Assembly: GCA_003427395.1 (NCBI GenBank)
Contig: BFEA01000186.1
Coordinates: 55,691-119,690, forward strand
Direction: 5' to 3'
From: Chara braunii
Lineage: Eukaryota > Streptophyta > Charophyceae > Charales > Characeae
DNA: 64,000 nucleotides
Shown here: positions 35,420 through 46,477 of the stretch, piece by piece
How the letters are laid out: every line of letters starts with the position of its first letter
How positions within the stretch are numbered: the first letter of the stretch is position 1
Notes under the pieces: model-generated
What the model was told of the DNA's origin: nothing
Seen by the model: the letters and a program-made list of their open reading frames with translations, nothing else
Database searches by the model: none
Position numbers and translations under genes: made by a program

Positions 35420-35597
35420 ATCAACCAATCCTAACGCCCACCCTCCAACCCTACCGGGCCAAGACAAACCCGGGAAACGGCCCGCTGTAACCACGTACGT
35501 GGCCCTAAATTTAAGTACGCATGCATACTTATGCGCATACATGCATACTCGTATGCACGTATGCGGAGCTCGCGTACGTGTACGCTGTGCTACCCAG
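34263..35597. mobile_element. hAT-like nonautonomous transposon, copy 2
   Basis: Inserted in LTR copy B and absent from copy C, which gives the empty site. The flanks are GACTTTTC at 34,255-34,262 and again at 35,598-35,605, a perfect 8-bp duplication; copy C has a single GATTTTTC there. The left end starts GTAGGTAGCACCACGTACGC and the right end read inward starts CTGGGTAGCACAGCGTACAC. The ends carry CGTACGCG-type words as in copy 1. The interior has a T run, the assembly gap, (CTC)n, (CTGT)n and (CT)n(CA)n microsatellites. No transposase. The site is about 340 bp, in LTR coordinates, from that of copy 1, so the two insertions are independent. Confidence 0.85.
34357..34601. other. Assembly gap (N run)
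   Basis: 245 undetermined bases directly after a long T run inside the transposon. True length and content are unknown; frames crossing it are meaningless. Confidence 0.99.
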
Positions 35598-36089
35598 GAC
35601 TTTTCAAGGTTTAATTTTGTCTAACTCCTTGAATTAACAAAAATTTGGGCAGCACTCCCTTTAGAAAGGGAGACGTTCCAGATTTTTACTTAGCCAAAGA
35701 GACAGAAAAGTTTGACCCTAAAAAAAAACAAAATCTAACTAACTCCTTGGTTTTGTAGAAATTTCGGCAGCGCTTCCTGTAGAGAAAGTGGCTTACCAAA
35801 ATTTATACAAGACCAAGTATAAATAAAAGATCCTAGAAAATGCAGAAATTGACCTAAGTAAAAAAAATTAGCTCAAAAAATGCAGGAGTTTGAAACTAAC
35901 TCCTACGACTTTAGCCCGTGGCGAGCATCTAAAGCAACTACTTATCAAACGAAAACTCAGACCAAGTAGTAAGCTCACTCAGTCACATGCAAGGCCAAAC
36001 CACAAAGGTAAGTACTCTCACCATCCCAAAGTCAACCTGGACAAACAATATTTCGTAATCTTTCAATGATTTATCCCTTTATACCCAGC

Positions 36090-36835
36090 TTACATAAGGC
36101 ATAAAGCTAGGTCACCCAAACTTATGGGAAACTACGTAGCTCAGCCAGAATATACACAAACACTGGGCACAACAACTTTTCTCTTCTTTGGGCACATGAC
36201 TAGGCCACCCTAGTCGCCCTGAACTGTTTAAGTATCCAAATTATATATAACTATCTTCACTTAGTCTTATAAGGTCGAATATGATCGGAACGATCAACTT
36301 AGATCGAGGTCCAGCCTGCCCCTTCTTACCACATGTTTATTCTTAATTAATACTCTTTTCAGTTATGATAAGTTATAGTCAAACCATCCAAACTTATGAA
36401 AAAATGTCTAACTAGCGTGTTCATAAGTAATATAATATAAAATATAAGCAATTTTAACCTTCAAGTTCTAGTATGTGCGTGGCTTCAGACCAGACCTCCC
36501 AAACTTATGGGAACCTGTCCGGTCTCTTGCCAAAATCCTCCCTCAGAATGAAACAAAGAGGGTCAGAGTCATCCAAACTTATGAAAAAATGTTCAACCCT
36601 CCTTTAGAAACTGAATAACATATAGAAAACTTTAAAGAAAGAGGGCGACCAGGCCATCCAAACTTATGGAAAAATGCTTGGTCCCTGAAAAGACAATCAC
36701 AGTCAACCCTCACAAGTCAAAGCAACCAGACCACCCAAACTTATGGGAACTTGTTTGGTCCTTCAGACAATCCAAAAATAAACATAGCATTGAGTCCTCC
36801 AAACTTATGGACACTCTCCCAACCTTTGGTTGATC
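36090..36835. repeat. Array of covarying hairpins with AACTTA loop, copy B
   Basis: About eight units. Examples: AGCTA (36,105-36,109) pairs with TAGCT (36,137-36,141) around an inner CCCA/TGGG stem and the AACTTA loop. GAGGGT (36,558-36,563) pairs with ACCCTC (36,596-36,601). GACCAGGC (36,647-36,654) pairs with GCTTGGTC (36,676-36,683) around TCCA/TGGA. The loop is constant while both stems change sequence together. One unit (near 36,287) replaces the usual CA/TG next to the loop by GATC/GATC and still keeps AACTTA. Confidence 0.85.
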
Positions 36836-37670
36836 CAGTCAAATATGCAATACTATCATCCTCCCAGATGCAATCTCACAATCTGCTTTCAGTCAAACGA
36901 CAAAAATTGAAACAGACTTTACAGAATAATTGCTTTATTTAGTCTGGATTGTCTCTTGAAAGTCAAGTTGAAGATGAAGATCAGAGTAGGGATGCACACA
37001 GTATATTCAGTCTAACATAACAAGGAATACAGGTAAAAGTTATAGCTAAGTTTATAAAAGGAAAGCAAATGGTTACCTCTAAGTTTCCTGCCTCCAGAAC
37101 TGCTCCTGAGTTCCGGCAGAGCTCCTGCAATCGGTGGACTGAATCCCCACAGAGTCTTGCTGCGGTCCTACGGGTTGCAATCCCGCCTGCCGCCCTCCTC
37201 TCAGAACCGGATTAGACTTAGATTTAGAAACGCAGAATGAGGGGTCTGAGACTCTCGAGATACAAGAGGGGGACAACTCAACTCTCAGGAGATGGTCTTG
37301 TTATCTTCCATAGCCTGAGGGCCCCGCAATGCTGGCCAAGTGCAGAAGCAAACCAGTAAACTGAAGTTGGACACCAGTCGTCGACTCCCCGATGACTCCC
37401 CCGCCTTCCAACAACGACTTTCCTTCAAATAACTAAGCTCCTCCCTCATCTCAGCAAGGGCCCTTCCTCAAAGACCTCAGCCGTTCGTTTTTTGGTTGAG
37501 AGGCTGCACTTCCCGTAGCTCGTTGGCGACAGCTCCGGCCAGTGACATGAGCAGCGCACCAGTCAGACAGTAAGCTTGCGATTGTGTTGTTGGTCTGTTA
37601 CCAACCCCTCGCAACAGGGTGATTAACACACCAGCCAACAGTGTAAATCCACGACAAACTGGTGGATCTG

Positions 37671-38598
37671 CAAGAAACCAACAACTGCAGCTTTGAAAGA
37701 AAACTGCAATACTCGAACTTTGAGCAACAGTCACTCGATGGTTCTGCCTGTATAGGCATAATCTGCCAATCAGATGCTATCACTCGGACCAATCAAGCAA
37801 GCCTTCAGCCCAGCGGCTAGCCCTTCTTTACTTCCATCTGAACGAGCACAATCGGCAACGAAACAACCGAAAGGCGGCGTGAAGATATGCTCCAGTTTCG
37901 ACTGTCGAGCAAAACCGAATGAGTTCCTTCGCTGGAGTACGAAAACGTCCCCTTGCCAGATCAGTACTTAGCCCGCAGCCAGACTCCCGCCACCTGCAAT
38001 AGTCGGGTGGGTAGCATCAGGCGAGGTCCCTCACTTTCAATCGCTCTGATTGCAGACCAGTTATTAAAGAGCAAATTCCTAATCTCACGCTGGCTCCTCT
38101 CCCCCTCTCCAATCAATAGAACAACTAATATCCGAATAAATCTACCGCTGATAGCTGGCTAACTAGATCAAAATCTCCCTAACTCCTTTCCTTCTTCCCC
38201 CAATCTCATTCACCTTCTTCGCTACTTCGTAGGTAAACATCCCGACTGCAATCCCAAGAAGGTAAGTCCCCTTTTTTCCACTTACACCTTCTTCATTCCC
38301 TATCGATTGGTCATACAAGATCTGAGTGAACTTCTCGCATGCGATCGGAACTACGCTTCACTCTTCCAAACACGCGCGCTGAGGAGCGAAAAAGGGTCCT
38401 TTTCCATCTATAGGATGGACAAGCACGCCGACCAACAAGTAACTCTCCCTCACGTGGCTAGCTCCTCCTTGCTACCTTTGTCGGTAGGGTGAGCACAACC
38501 GAATGAACCTTCCCCTAAAACGCGAGAGGATACATTTGGCCCGCTGCAGTAGATACGCGCTTCCTTCCCCACGCGCAACTCCAGCACTTAGTATCGTT
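37671..38598. repeat. 928-bp block identical to 54,648-55,575
   Basis: Line-by-line comparison of LTR copies B and C (offset 16,977) shows no difference across this block, while sequence on both sides differs every 10-30 bases. Short open frames inside are therefore identical in both copies but have no recognisable product. Candidate explanations are gene conversion, assembly collapse, or a functionally constrained part of the LTR. Confidence 0.85.
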
Positions 38599-40524
38599 CA
38601 GTCTACTATCCCAATTCAGTTTCTACTGTGGTCAGCTATCTCGCAGTGCCTCGAAACCCCCTCTCAGCTTCCTACCTTGCTCGATCCCTAATAGGAGCGA
38701 GCAAGATACTTGATTTCAACTCTCGTTTTTCCGTTCTCCTCGATTCCACTGCGCACTACTCTTCCCGTTTACCTCTCTCCCTACTAATCCATCACTAATC
38801 CTAGCACCTCGACTAGCTTCGCCCAATCTAGAAACCCCAATTCAACACTCCTCCGTGCCTGAATCCGACAGCAAGTGGGCGAGCAACAGTTCCCCTCTCA
38901 GCCATATCCGCGCTCTCGATAACTTCCGACACTCCTTCCTCTATCTACCTAACTGACTACTAACTTTCGAACTAAACTGACCTCGGAAATGGGGTCGGCT
39001 CCCCCCAAAACCCCCGGGATGAGTCCTCGTTCACTTGCTCTTGTCAAAGGAAGGACGAGATAAGCGATTTCCCGATTCTTCCTTGCTCACTCTCTCCGTC
39101 GCCGCTCTCGTTTGTATCCGACGTGAAAACGCGCCCAAATCCCTTTATCTTTCCCATTCCCGACTCCTGTGTCCTCTCTACCCTCACTTCGACTTCCTTC
39201 AGCCAAGTCCTTCCGCTCCCTCTGCTATGCAGCTCCAGTTAGCAGCGACCTTTGTCACACCCGACTCATCAGAATAGTGACGACCGATAGCACTGTCTGA
39301 CGACTTCAATTCTCCCGGGAGCAGATTCGAAGAGAATTTGCCGATGAGTTTGTTCGATTAGCCTGTCGCCTCATATACCCAGGCCTGACGACGAATTCGC
39401 ACGGTAGCGCCCCCGCTGCCCGACTCGGTGGCCACCAGCTGGTCTCCTGGCCGACCAGATAAACTCGGTCCTACTAATGACGGCTAACCTCCGGCCGGTA
39501 TCGCCCACTTGCTGTAGCAGGTATCCCGCCTGCTAGCTGGTGCGGCTCCCTCATGTTCCCTTGTCGGAGGCTTAAGCACATGTGTGGCTGCCACACGGTC
39601 CCCCGCGAATACAATATGCCCCCACACGACCCCTAGCCGAAGGTTATCAACAATACCGGTCTCTTTTGTTCCAAGAACATTCACCACTCAAGCCCCGACC
39701 GCGCCCTGTTCTCAACAGTGGCGTGATAGGGGACTTTCGCCAACATCATGAACACGCGGACCCGTCAAACGAGTCGCGCTCTCAAGGTCCTCAATTGTCG
39801 TGGCAGCTGCTAAACCCGGCGTCCCGTCCAAGTCAAAGAATGTCGGACCAAAAAAATAGTATTATAAAAATAATAAGACATTTACAAGCTTTTTAACTGT
39901 GCGACGACGATGGACGAGGGAAAAAGAAAGTGTTAGTACTGTTCTAACGCCGCCGCCGACGAAATCAAGGGGAATAGCCCCGTCGGACCCTCAATCCTTC
40001 CGTCCCTTTGTACTATTCTAATATCCCCACGTCGTCGCCACTTAGTCTAGATCCCTGAATCTCTCTGATTAAATGTCGACACTACCTCCAATAATATTAG
40101 GTCCAAGGCTGAGTCAAACTTTGACGGGTACCTAAATAAAAGAAACAATACTGCGCAACGCGCAGACCTAACCGAAGCGTTCTCAAAAATCACATCGTTG
40201 TCGATGCCGCCCTCCGTACGTACGCAAAAGTCACAGGTAGACGGACCAATTAAGAGACAAAGGCCCTTTGTACCCTAGATAATATAGCAAATCTGGCCGG
40301 CGACCAACGCCGGCTTCCACAATCATCAATCAAAAGAAAAAGGATCTCGTGCGCCTCAAATCTACGCGCCCACACTTCTTCTTTTCTGGTCAACCAATCA
40401 GTCAACGTAAACCTCTGACACTGCCACGCCTCGAGCGGTATTCCCTAAAGCTTAAATCAAACTTACTTTCTATTGTTCACAAAAAAACAAGGCGGATACC
40501 CTTGTAAGGGTATTTGCATCGACA

Positions 40525-42534
40525 GCTTACCGGACCATATTGAGTGACGTCTCGTCGCCTCGCCAAATCAGAAAACTATAAATTCATCAAAAATTCCAAA
40601 TGCTGACGAGAAAGGAACCAATCCGATCAGCCGACAAACTCAGGTTCGAGGCCTCCATTAATCCATTATAACCACAACTTTATGTTGTCAGGATTCCAAC
40701 ATGGGTCTCCATCGTCCTGACACTAGGACAATGGGATACTCATCACTATACTACAACATAAGTCCTAAATGGATTCCTCAATTGTCCTTTCCCCTTTCTC
40801 CTAGACAAACGCCGGTTTCTCGTTAAGTATCCTTAGTCTCTACCCTGCAAGCAGGGCTATAACCAAAGACGCGGGTCCTAACCGAGACCTTTGAAGGCAT
40901 TATTGTCTCCCTCCCAATAATTCTCACAGTCAAACATATATTGAGACACAAATCTCATCATAAAACCTTCTTGCAATCTAGTACAGGAAGTTCAGGTCTC
41001 CATCCTGGCCCACCATGGTCTGGGTGATCGTGCCAGAATTACGGCCCACCGCGTTTGTTATTTCAGCGGTAGTGCCCTCGCAGGTTGCGCCATGATAGAC
41101 TTTTTCCTGATAAGCATTCAATCAGGACTCAAAAAGACTCGACTCTTATCCTACGTCATTCCGCGACAGGTAAAACTCTCCTGGGTGGCCACACCCCTTT
41201 AAGTCTTTATCCCTTCTAGCGAGAAGTGGACCCGCTGTCAGGTTGCACAGACCAGCAGCCGACACTAGGGGTTGCGCCCTAGTGATGCTAAACTTTACCG
41301 TTAGCTTGGTATTCTCATAAATGCCCGAAGATTAGCACAAGTGTCTGGACGGTGTGTCGCAACAATACAGGCCTACTGCGGGACTGCACAGAGGTCTGTC
41401 ACACATAAAAGGTATTTACCAGTTCTTTGTGGGACAACACAGAGAAACTCGGCAACCTCTTCACTTTCACAAAATAGAATCACCGCCAGGTTTACAAGGT
41501 TGTGACCTCCCTACTTGATCAGAGCAAGAAGGTCACCTCTCAGTGACATCTTCCAATGAAACATTTTGCGACTTTCTTAAAATTCTAATAATGGCCAAGC
41601 AAAAATGTGGTCCTTCTCGTCAGGCTTTATCATTCAAAATCAACCTGCCATGCCATTGAATCTATTCACCCCGTTTTGCATACGAAGGACGTCTCACTCA
41701 ATAGGTCTTCCAGTCATCCCTTCTCTTTTTAGGATGAGCTCCCATGCGGCCTTTTAACACATCTTCCCTTTCTGAAGATGAACCTTCCAATAAACAAAAA
41801 GACTGCCCTTCCCACAAAAAGGTGTCCCAACCATAAACTGGTCAAATCAAGAGACCAACTTGTGGGTCTCCTACCACAACTTAACAATAACATATGGCAT
41901 GGCAAGTATTCGAGTCTCAACGACTCATAAATCCCTTAGGATTCTCACATTTTCATCAACACAGACTGCACTCTCTCTCCTTATACTTGGCCCTATCACC
42001 TGCCCATGGGTAGATCGCACGAGTATACCGAAGAGTAGACAGTTCACATCCATTCACATCTACAAAATACAAAGCATACAAGATGTTCCTCGTACATCTT
42101 TCACACAAAATTTTCATATATCAGGATAAAACCACACATATGAGAGTGATTGTGATCGTCATATACGAAGAGTAGTCTCAAATAGTACTCAACTCAAAAA
42201 CACACTCAGGGATGAGATATCTCATCCAAAAATATACACAATAATCTCGTTCTATGACTTACTGAAAACAACTCAAGTCACTCTCAATATAGTACATGGT
42301 CAACCGTACAAGAAAATCACTAAAACAACCCAGAACTCCTTTGTCAATGTCAAGAAGACAACCTCAGTATACACGTGTCTCACATGGTTCTAATCTTGAT
42401 GGACACCCTATGTTGTAACCCCCCAAAGATAACAAAGAAGTCAAATAAAAATATGCGTCTGACTCACAACCCATGTCCATCTCATCCTCACCAAACATAG
42501 CCTAACTTCTGCCCCCACTTAGGCGAACCAGTCC
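40525..42534 (-). other. 3' untranslated internal region of element 2
   Basis: Two kilobases between the post-integrase ORF stop (42,535) and the 3' LTR. No conserved coding potential. It aligns loosely with 16,446-18,296 of element 1. The bases abutting the LTR, minus strand, read GGTCCGGTAAGC, a purine-leaning stretch where the plus-strand primer would be made; elements 1 and 3 have GGTCCGGAAAAC and GGTCCGGGCAGGC at the same place. As a polypurine tract it is unusual because of the internal TCC. Confidence 0.6.
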
Positions 42535-45132
42535 CTACTCACTCATCTCCTCCTGGTTTTGTCTGTACAACTGAGCCCTACCCCCATCGGCAGATCGTTC
42601 TACTACCCTACCCTATCTATCATACATCCTTCCGCCGCTCTCCGTGACCTTCCCTTCATCCAGGTCCTTTAAGAACTTAGGACACTGCAAGGCCCTGTGC
42701 TCCTCGCTCTTGCAGAAGAAACAAGATGAGTCACTTGACCTTCGACCTCTCTTCTTTTTCTTTTCAGATTCTGGCAATGATGGTGTCTCGCTTGCTTCCC
42801 TGGCCACCTCATGACACTGGGGCACATCCAAAGGCTCCTCTGGTACTGTCCCCAACTCCTGAGTACTGGGCTCTGGTCGTATCCCAATCCCCTCTGGCCT
42901 GTACTCGGGTGTATCCAACCGCTAAGGCCTGCCCTCGATGACGTCCCCTATCGTAATCCCCATCTCTTTCTTAGGAGGCTCCTCCATCCTCTGCTCAGGA
43001 GAAAATAAGCTCGCCTCCTCCTGCATAGTGTGAACAGTCTCGAGAAGCACATCCGTAGACCCCTCTGCTGAGCCCTGGACTGACTCACTGCTGGTCGTCT
43101 GCAGCCCCTCTCCAACTGATAATGGCGTAGCTGCCATCGTGGGTTCCACAACTGCTATGGGCAGTGTGGCGAGTTCAGTAGGGGCTCTGAACTCGAAGGC
43201 CTCTCTCTCCGCCTCCCTCTTGGCTTTCGCCTCCTCAGAATCCAAGATGGTTCTTCCTATCGGCGGTCCTTAGGGGAATTCAACTGCGGATGGCTGCCCT
43301 GATAAGCCATGCCTTGTCTCTCTCTGCTCTCCTCGTCGGCTGCTCTCTGCCCTATCCACTATCTCTGCTGGCCCCTCCCTATCAGCTCTGTCAGCCCCGC
43401 CTCGAGGCTGCTGCCTCAAGTCTTGGATAATGGCAACTTGACTAGCCACCAATGCTCTGAGCTCTCGGACCTCAGCCTCAACTGCCTCCAGACATACGCC
43501 ATGACTCACCTCCTTCATCGTTTTCCTGTCCAGATCGGCTTCCAACATCAGATACCTATCAAAGGATGTCTTCGCGAGGAAGCGGATCTTTCGGTCTACG
43601 TACTCATCCGCCTTCATCGAAGTCCCAACTTCCGCCTTTCCTAAAGCTGTCAATTCCTCGCCATGTTGGTCAAGGAACTCATCCCACATCTCTTTGATTC
43701 CATAGGGCTAAGGTGGCGGTGGCTGATCTGAGAGTGCTCCTGCCTCCCCTAATCTTTGTCTTTCTTTCCATATTTCCTCCAAACGTTTCCCTACTCTGGC
43801 CCGTTTTTCCTCAGTTGTCTCCCCTGCTGGCACTCTCTCCCTCGTGCGATGGTCGACTCTCCCTGGAACCTCAACTCCCATCTCTCTCTCAGCCTGACGC
43901 GGCTCCTGGGGTGGCTCCACGGGTACGGGCTCCTCCAGGTCAGGGTGCTCTAGGGCGTGTGCGGCCAGATGCCTGTCAATCATAGCCAGGGCCTCTCTCC
44001 TCCGGTCAGCTCTCTCTCTCTCCATCTCCACCCTTCCTCTTGGCGAAGGGACCGTCTCTAGTGGTGGTAGTGGGATCTTCTCTCGCTGTGATCCCTCCTC
44101 TCTGTCGTGTGCGCCCTCTGGCGTACTCCCCAGTCTCAATCCCACTGTCGGCATCTGAGGGGGAGTATCCTCCTCAACCTCTATTACCTCCTTTACAGCA
44201 TGTCCCCTCTCTGTACTCGGCCTCATCTCTCACTGAGGGTCCTGAACCTCCTCTCGTGGTACCTCCTCTGCTGGCTCGCCACCACGCTCCTTGCTTATCG
44301 GCGGTACTCTCCACTGTGAGACATCCAAATGTGCCTCCAACTCCTGCAGAGGCTCTCCAGATGCGGGCATCTCCTCTTGTATGCGTTGTGGAGGTCCTCC
44401 CAATCCTCCCTCGGTAAAGCGATGGAACTCCACCGGTCCCAATCCGCACTCAGGATACACCCCCCGCCCCTCAGTCTCAGGCATTAACTCCTCCTCTCTC
44501 CTGGCAAGTGTCTTTCGTCCCCCTCGAGATGGTCTGGCCTCTCTGGGCTCAGGGTCCCTTTGCCTTTTGCTCCTTTGGTGTCTCTCAACTCTAGGCTGAG
44601 GTGGCTCTGGTCGTCGAAATGCCTCTCTCAAATGAGCCCTGCAGCTCTCCCAGTCCCGAGCCATATCTCTGACCTGCCTAGCCAAGGGCCTCTCTGCCTT
44701 TATTGTCCATAATGGCAGCGTCCTCGCCCACTCATCCCTCAATATGCCCTGACCATGCATGAATCACTCGAAGGCGGGGATGAAATCCTCCACATTCCCG
44801 ATCTCCAGGCGGATCGGTCTATCATCAGGTCCCACAGGCGATGGTCGTAGCTCCTACATCCTCGTCTCCACCTCTGGGCACGTCCTCGCCTCCCTACGAA
44901 TCTGTGCGATGGGTTCAGCAAACCTGCCAACTCCTCTCAGCCTCTCAATCGTCTGAGTCATGCTCCAGCCCATATGCTCTGCATACCCCCGAAAATCGTC
45001 CAGGAATAGCTCTATATCCCCATCATCATACACGGGCGTACTCTCTCGGTGGCGAGACTCATGCCGCTCGTAACCTTCTAATGCTCCCAACGGCCTCCGT
45101 GGCGGCCGAGTCCCCCTCGCTCCTCTTGGCAT
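42535..45132 (-). pseudogene. Post-integrase gag-like zinc-knuckle ORF of element 2
   Basis: Single minus-strand frame of about 865 codons, starting MPRGARGTRPPRR at 45,132, only 16 bp after the integrase stop and in another frame. Block one is YDDGDIELFLDDFRGYAEHM, then GWSMTQTIERLRG and AEPIAQIRREART; block two is RLEIGNVEDFIPAFE, then WESCRAHLREAFRRPEPP, which resembles a capsid C-terminal part. A long charged region follows (Arg, Glu and Pro rich, probable coiled coil around WKERQRLGEAG). The C-terminus has CFFCKSEEHRALQC, a CX2CX4HX4C knuckle, and GGRAQLYRQ. Stops break it at 44,851, 44,764, about 44,230, 43,690, 43,267 and 42,919, and a small frameshift lies near 42,612. The same architecture occurs in element 1. 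Likely a second Gag-like RNA-binding protein; function inferred. Confidence 0.8.
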
Positions 45133-45148
45133 GGCTGTCTTCGCAAAG

Positions 45149-46477
45149 TCAGACCTCTTCTCTGACCACAAACTTCTTCAATCTCGTTCTTGACACCCAA
45201 TCCTTTCATTCTGTCTCATCTAGCTCTTCAATTTGGTATGCGTCGAAATCTCCACATCGCACAATCCGATAGGGACCTAACCACTTTTTGTCAAGTTTTC
45301 TGGACCACTGCTTCTCCAAGGACGAGTCATACAGGGGTACGATGTCTCCAACTGCCAAGGGTACCTTTCGTACTCGCGCCAACTGGTCCCAACGAGCCTT
45401 GTCCTCCATACGGCTCCTTTCCACTTGGTTGGACGCCTCTTGAATTCTCTCCTTTATCGCACCCACCTGCCGCGCTCGAATATCGAGCAACTCCTCAAAA
45501 GACAGGTTGACCCCCAAGTCCTCACGCCTCCAAGTCTTTAGGAAGCACTCGATTGGGAAGGTAGCATGTCTCTCATACCATAGCGTGGCTGGTGCGTACT
45601 TAGTGGTCCTTTTTACCGTAATATTCTCGACAAAGAATGCCGCCCTCAGATGTCTTGGTCACTGATTAGGCCTACCTTCAGTCCACTTAGCCAGCAGGTT
45701 TGTAATGGTGCTATGTTCTCTTTCAACTGGAGCGTTTGCCTGGGGGTGCGCGACCGTGGTATAATTGGTTACCACGCCGTACCTTGATAACAACTCTTGC
45801 ACCTCCTGGCAGGTAAACTCCGACCCTCTATTCATTACGAACTCTCTGACAAAGGGATAACGTAGGTAGTATTCCTCGATGCAGCTTACCAAAACTGACC
45901 CAGTCTTCGTACATATGGTCCGTCCATCTTCAAAGTCAGAAAGGTTATCGCGTGCATCGAAGATGCAATTGTAGCCACAATCCCCAAGTCGCATGAAAAG
46001 TAAGTCAAGATGTACTCCAACCCCCACTTCCCTTTCTAGCCTTGGATGCAGTGGCTCTCTTGGCCTCAGAGGAGATCGCTCTTGACAGGGTACGCAGGAA
46101 CGACATAACTTGCTAACCATCTCCATCATCTCATCCCGATAATATAGCTCGCTTATCTTAGCATATGTGGCACTAACTCCTTGGTGTCCTCCCGCAATGC
46201 CATCATGAAGCACAACTATAACATCAATCTGGCGGTTCCAGCCACATACGACCCTCCTGGGATTTTCCACTTGCCTCTTTACAAAACGATGATCATCTCT
46301 TACTAAATAGCGATGCCTCATCTTTTGGGCGTTTTCGCTTGCATCCCTATCCCGCATTTCGCACGATAGGAGAAGTCTCAGTTCTGTAAATTCCATTATA
46401 TTCCTCTGCATGGAATACCTCTTTGATCTCCCCTTCCTCAAACTCGTCATCTTGGCTCTCTGGCACCACGTCCTCAT
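45149..46477 (-). pseudogene. Integrase of element 2, second catalytic Asp lost
   Basis: Minus strand. The zinc finger has LHDGIAGGHQ and CRSCVPCQERSPLRP; the first catalytic Asp is in VHLDLLFMRLG. The second motif reads FVMNRGSEF: the codon at 45,830-45,832 is AAT where element 1 has GAC (FVMDRGSEF). The third motif, NAPVEREHSTI, keeps Glu. TGA replaces Trp at 45,659-45,661 (NQ*P; element 1 NQWPNF) and at 45,206-45,208 (TE*KDW; element 1 TWKDW). The C-terminal domain has LYDSSLEKQWSRKLDKKWLG. The last codons stop at 45,149-45,151. No chromodomain. Element 1 shares wording throughout. Confidence 0.9.

Larger units (their letters stand above)
32127..40524 (-). mobile_element. Giant LTR, copy B: 3' LTR of element 2
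   Basis: Starts TGTCGAGCGCATCG and ends GCATCGACA, perfect LTR-type TGTCGA/TCGACA termini. Length 8.4 kb including a 1.34-kb transposon and a 245-base assembly gap, so about 7.05 kb of its own sequence. It aligns with copy C over its whole length except 1.6 kb around 32,430-34,040, which C has lost. It contains the hairpin array (36.1-36.8 kb) and a 928-bp block identical to copy C. On the minus strand it follows the 2-kb untranslated tail of element 2, so it is the 3' LTR. By family knowledge the LTR holds promoter and polyadenylation signals; I could not place them. Confidence 0.85.

Noticed and set aside
34832-35624. Long frames rich in Leu-Ser-Val-Cys and Pro
   Set aside because: Translation of CTGT, CTC, CT and CA microsatellites inside a transposon; not a membrane protein.
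37774-38492. Identical short open frames in both LTRs of element 2 (also at 54,751-55,469) as a conserved gene
   Set aside because: The whole 928-bp block is identical, including non-coding parts and third positions; no start context or family, so identity does not argue for protein.
42403-42407. Right end of LTR copy B at a GGACA
   Set aside because: Copies B and C stop sharing sequence at 40,524/57,732, which have perfect TCGACA ends; 40,525-42,534 is internal tail shared with element 1.
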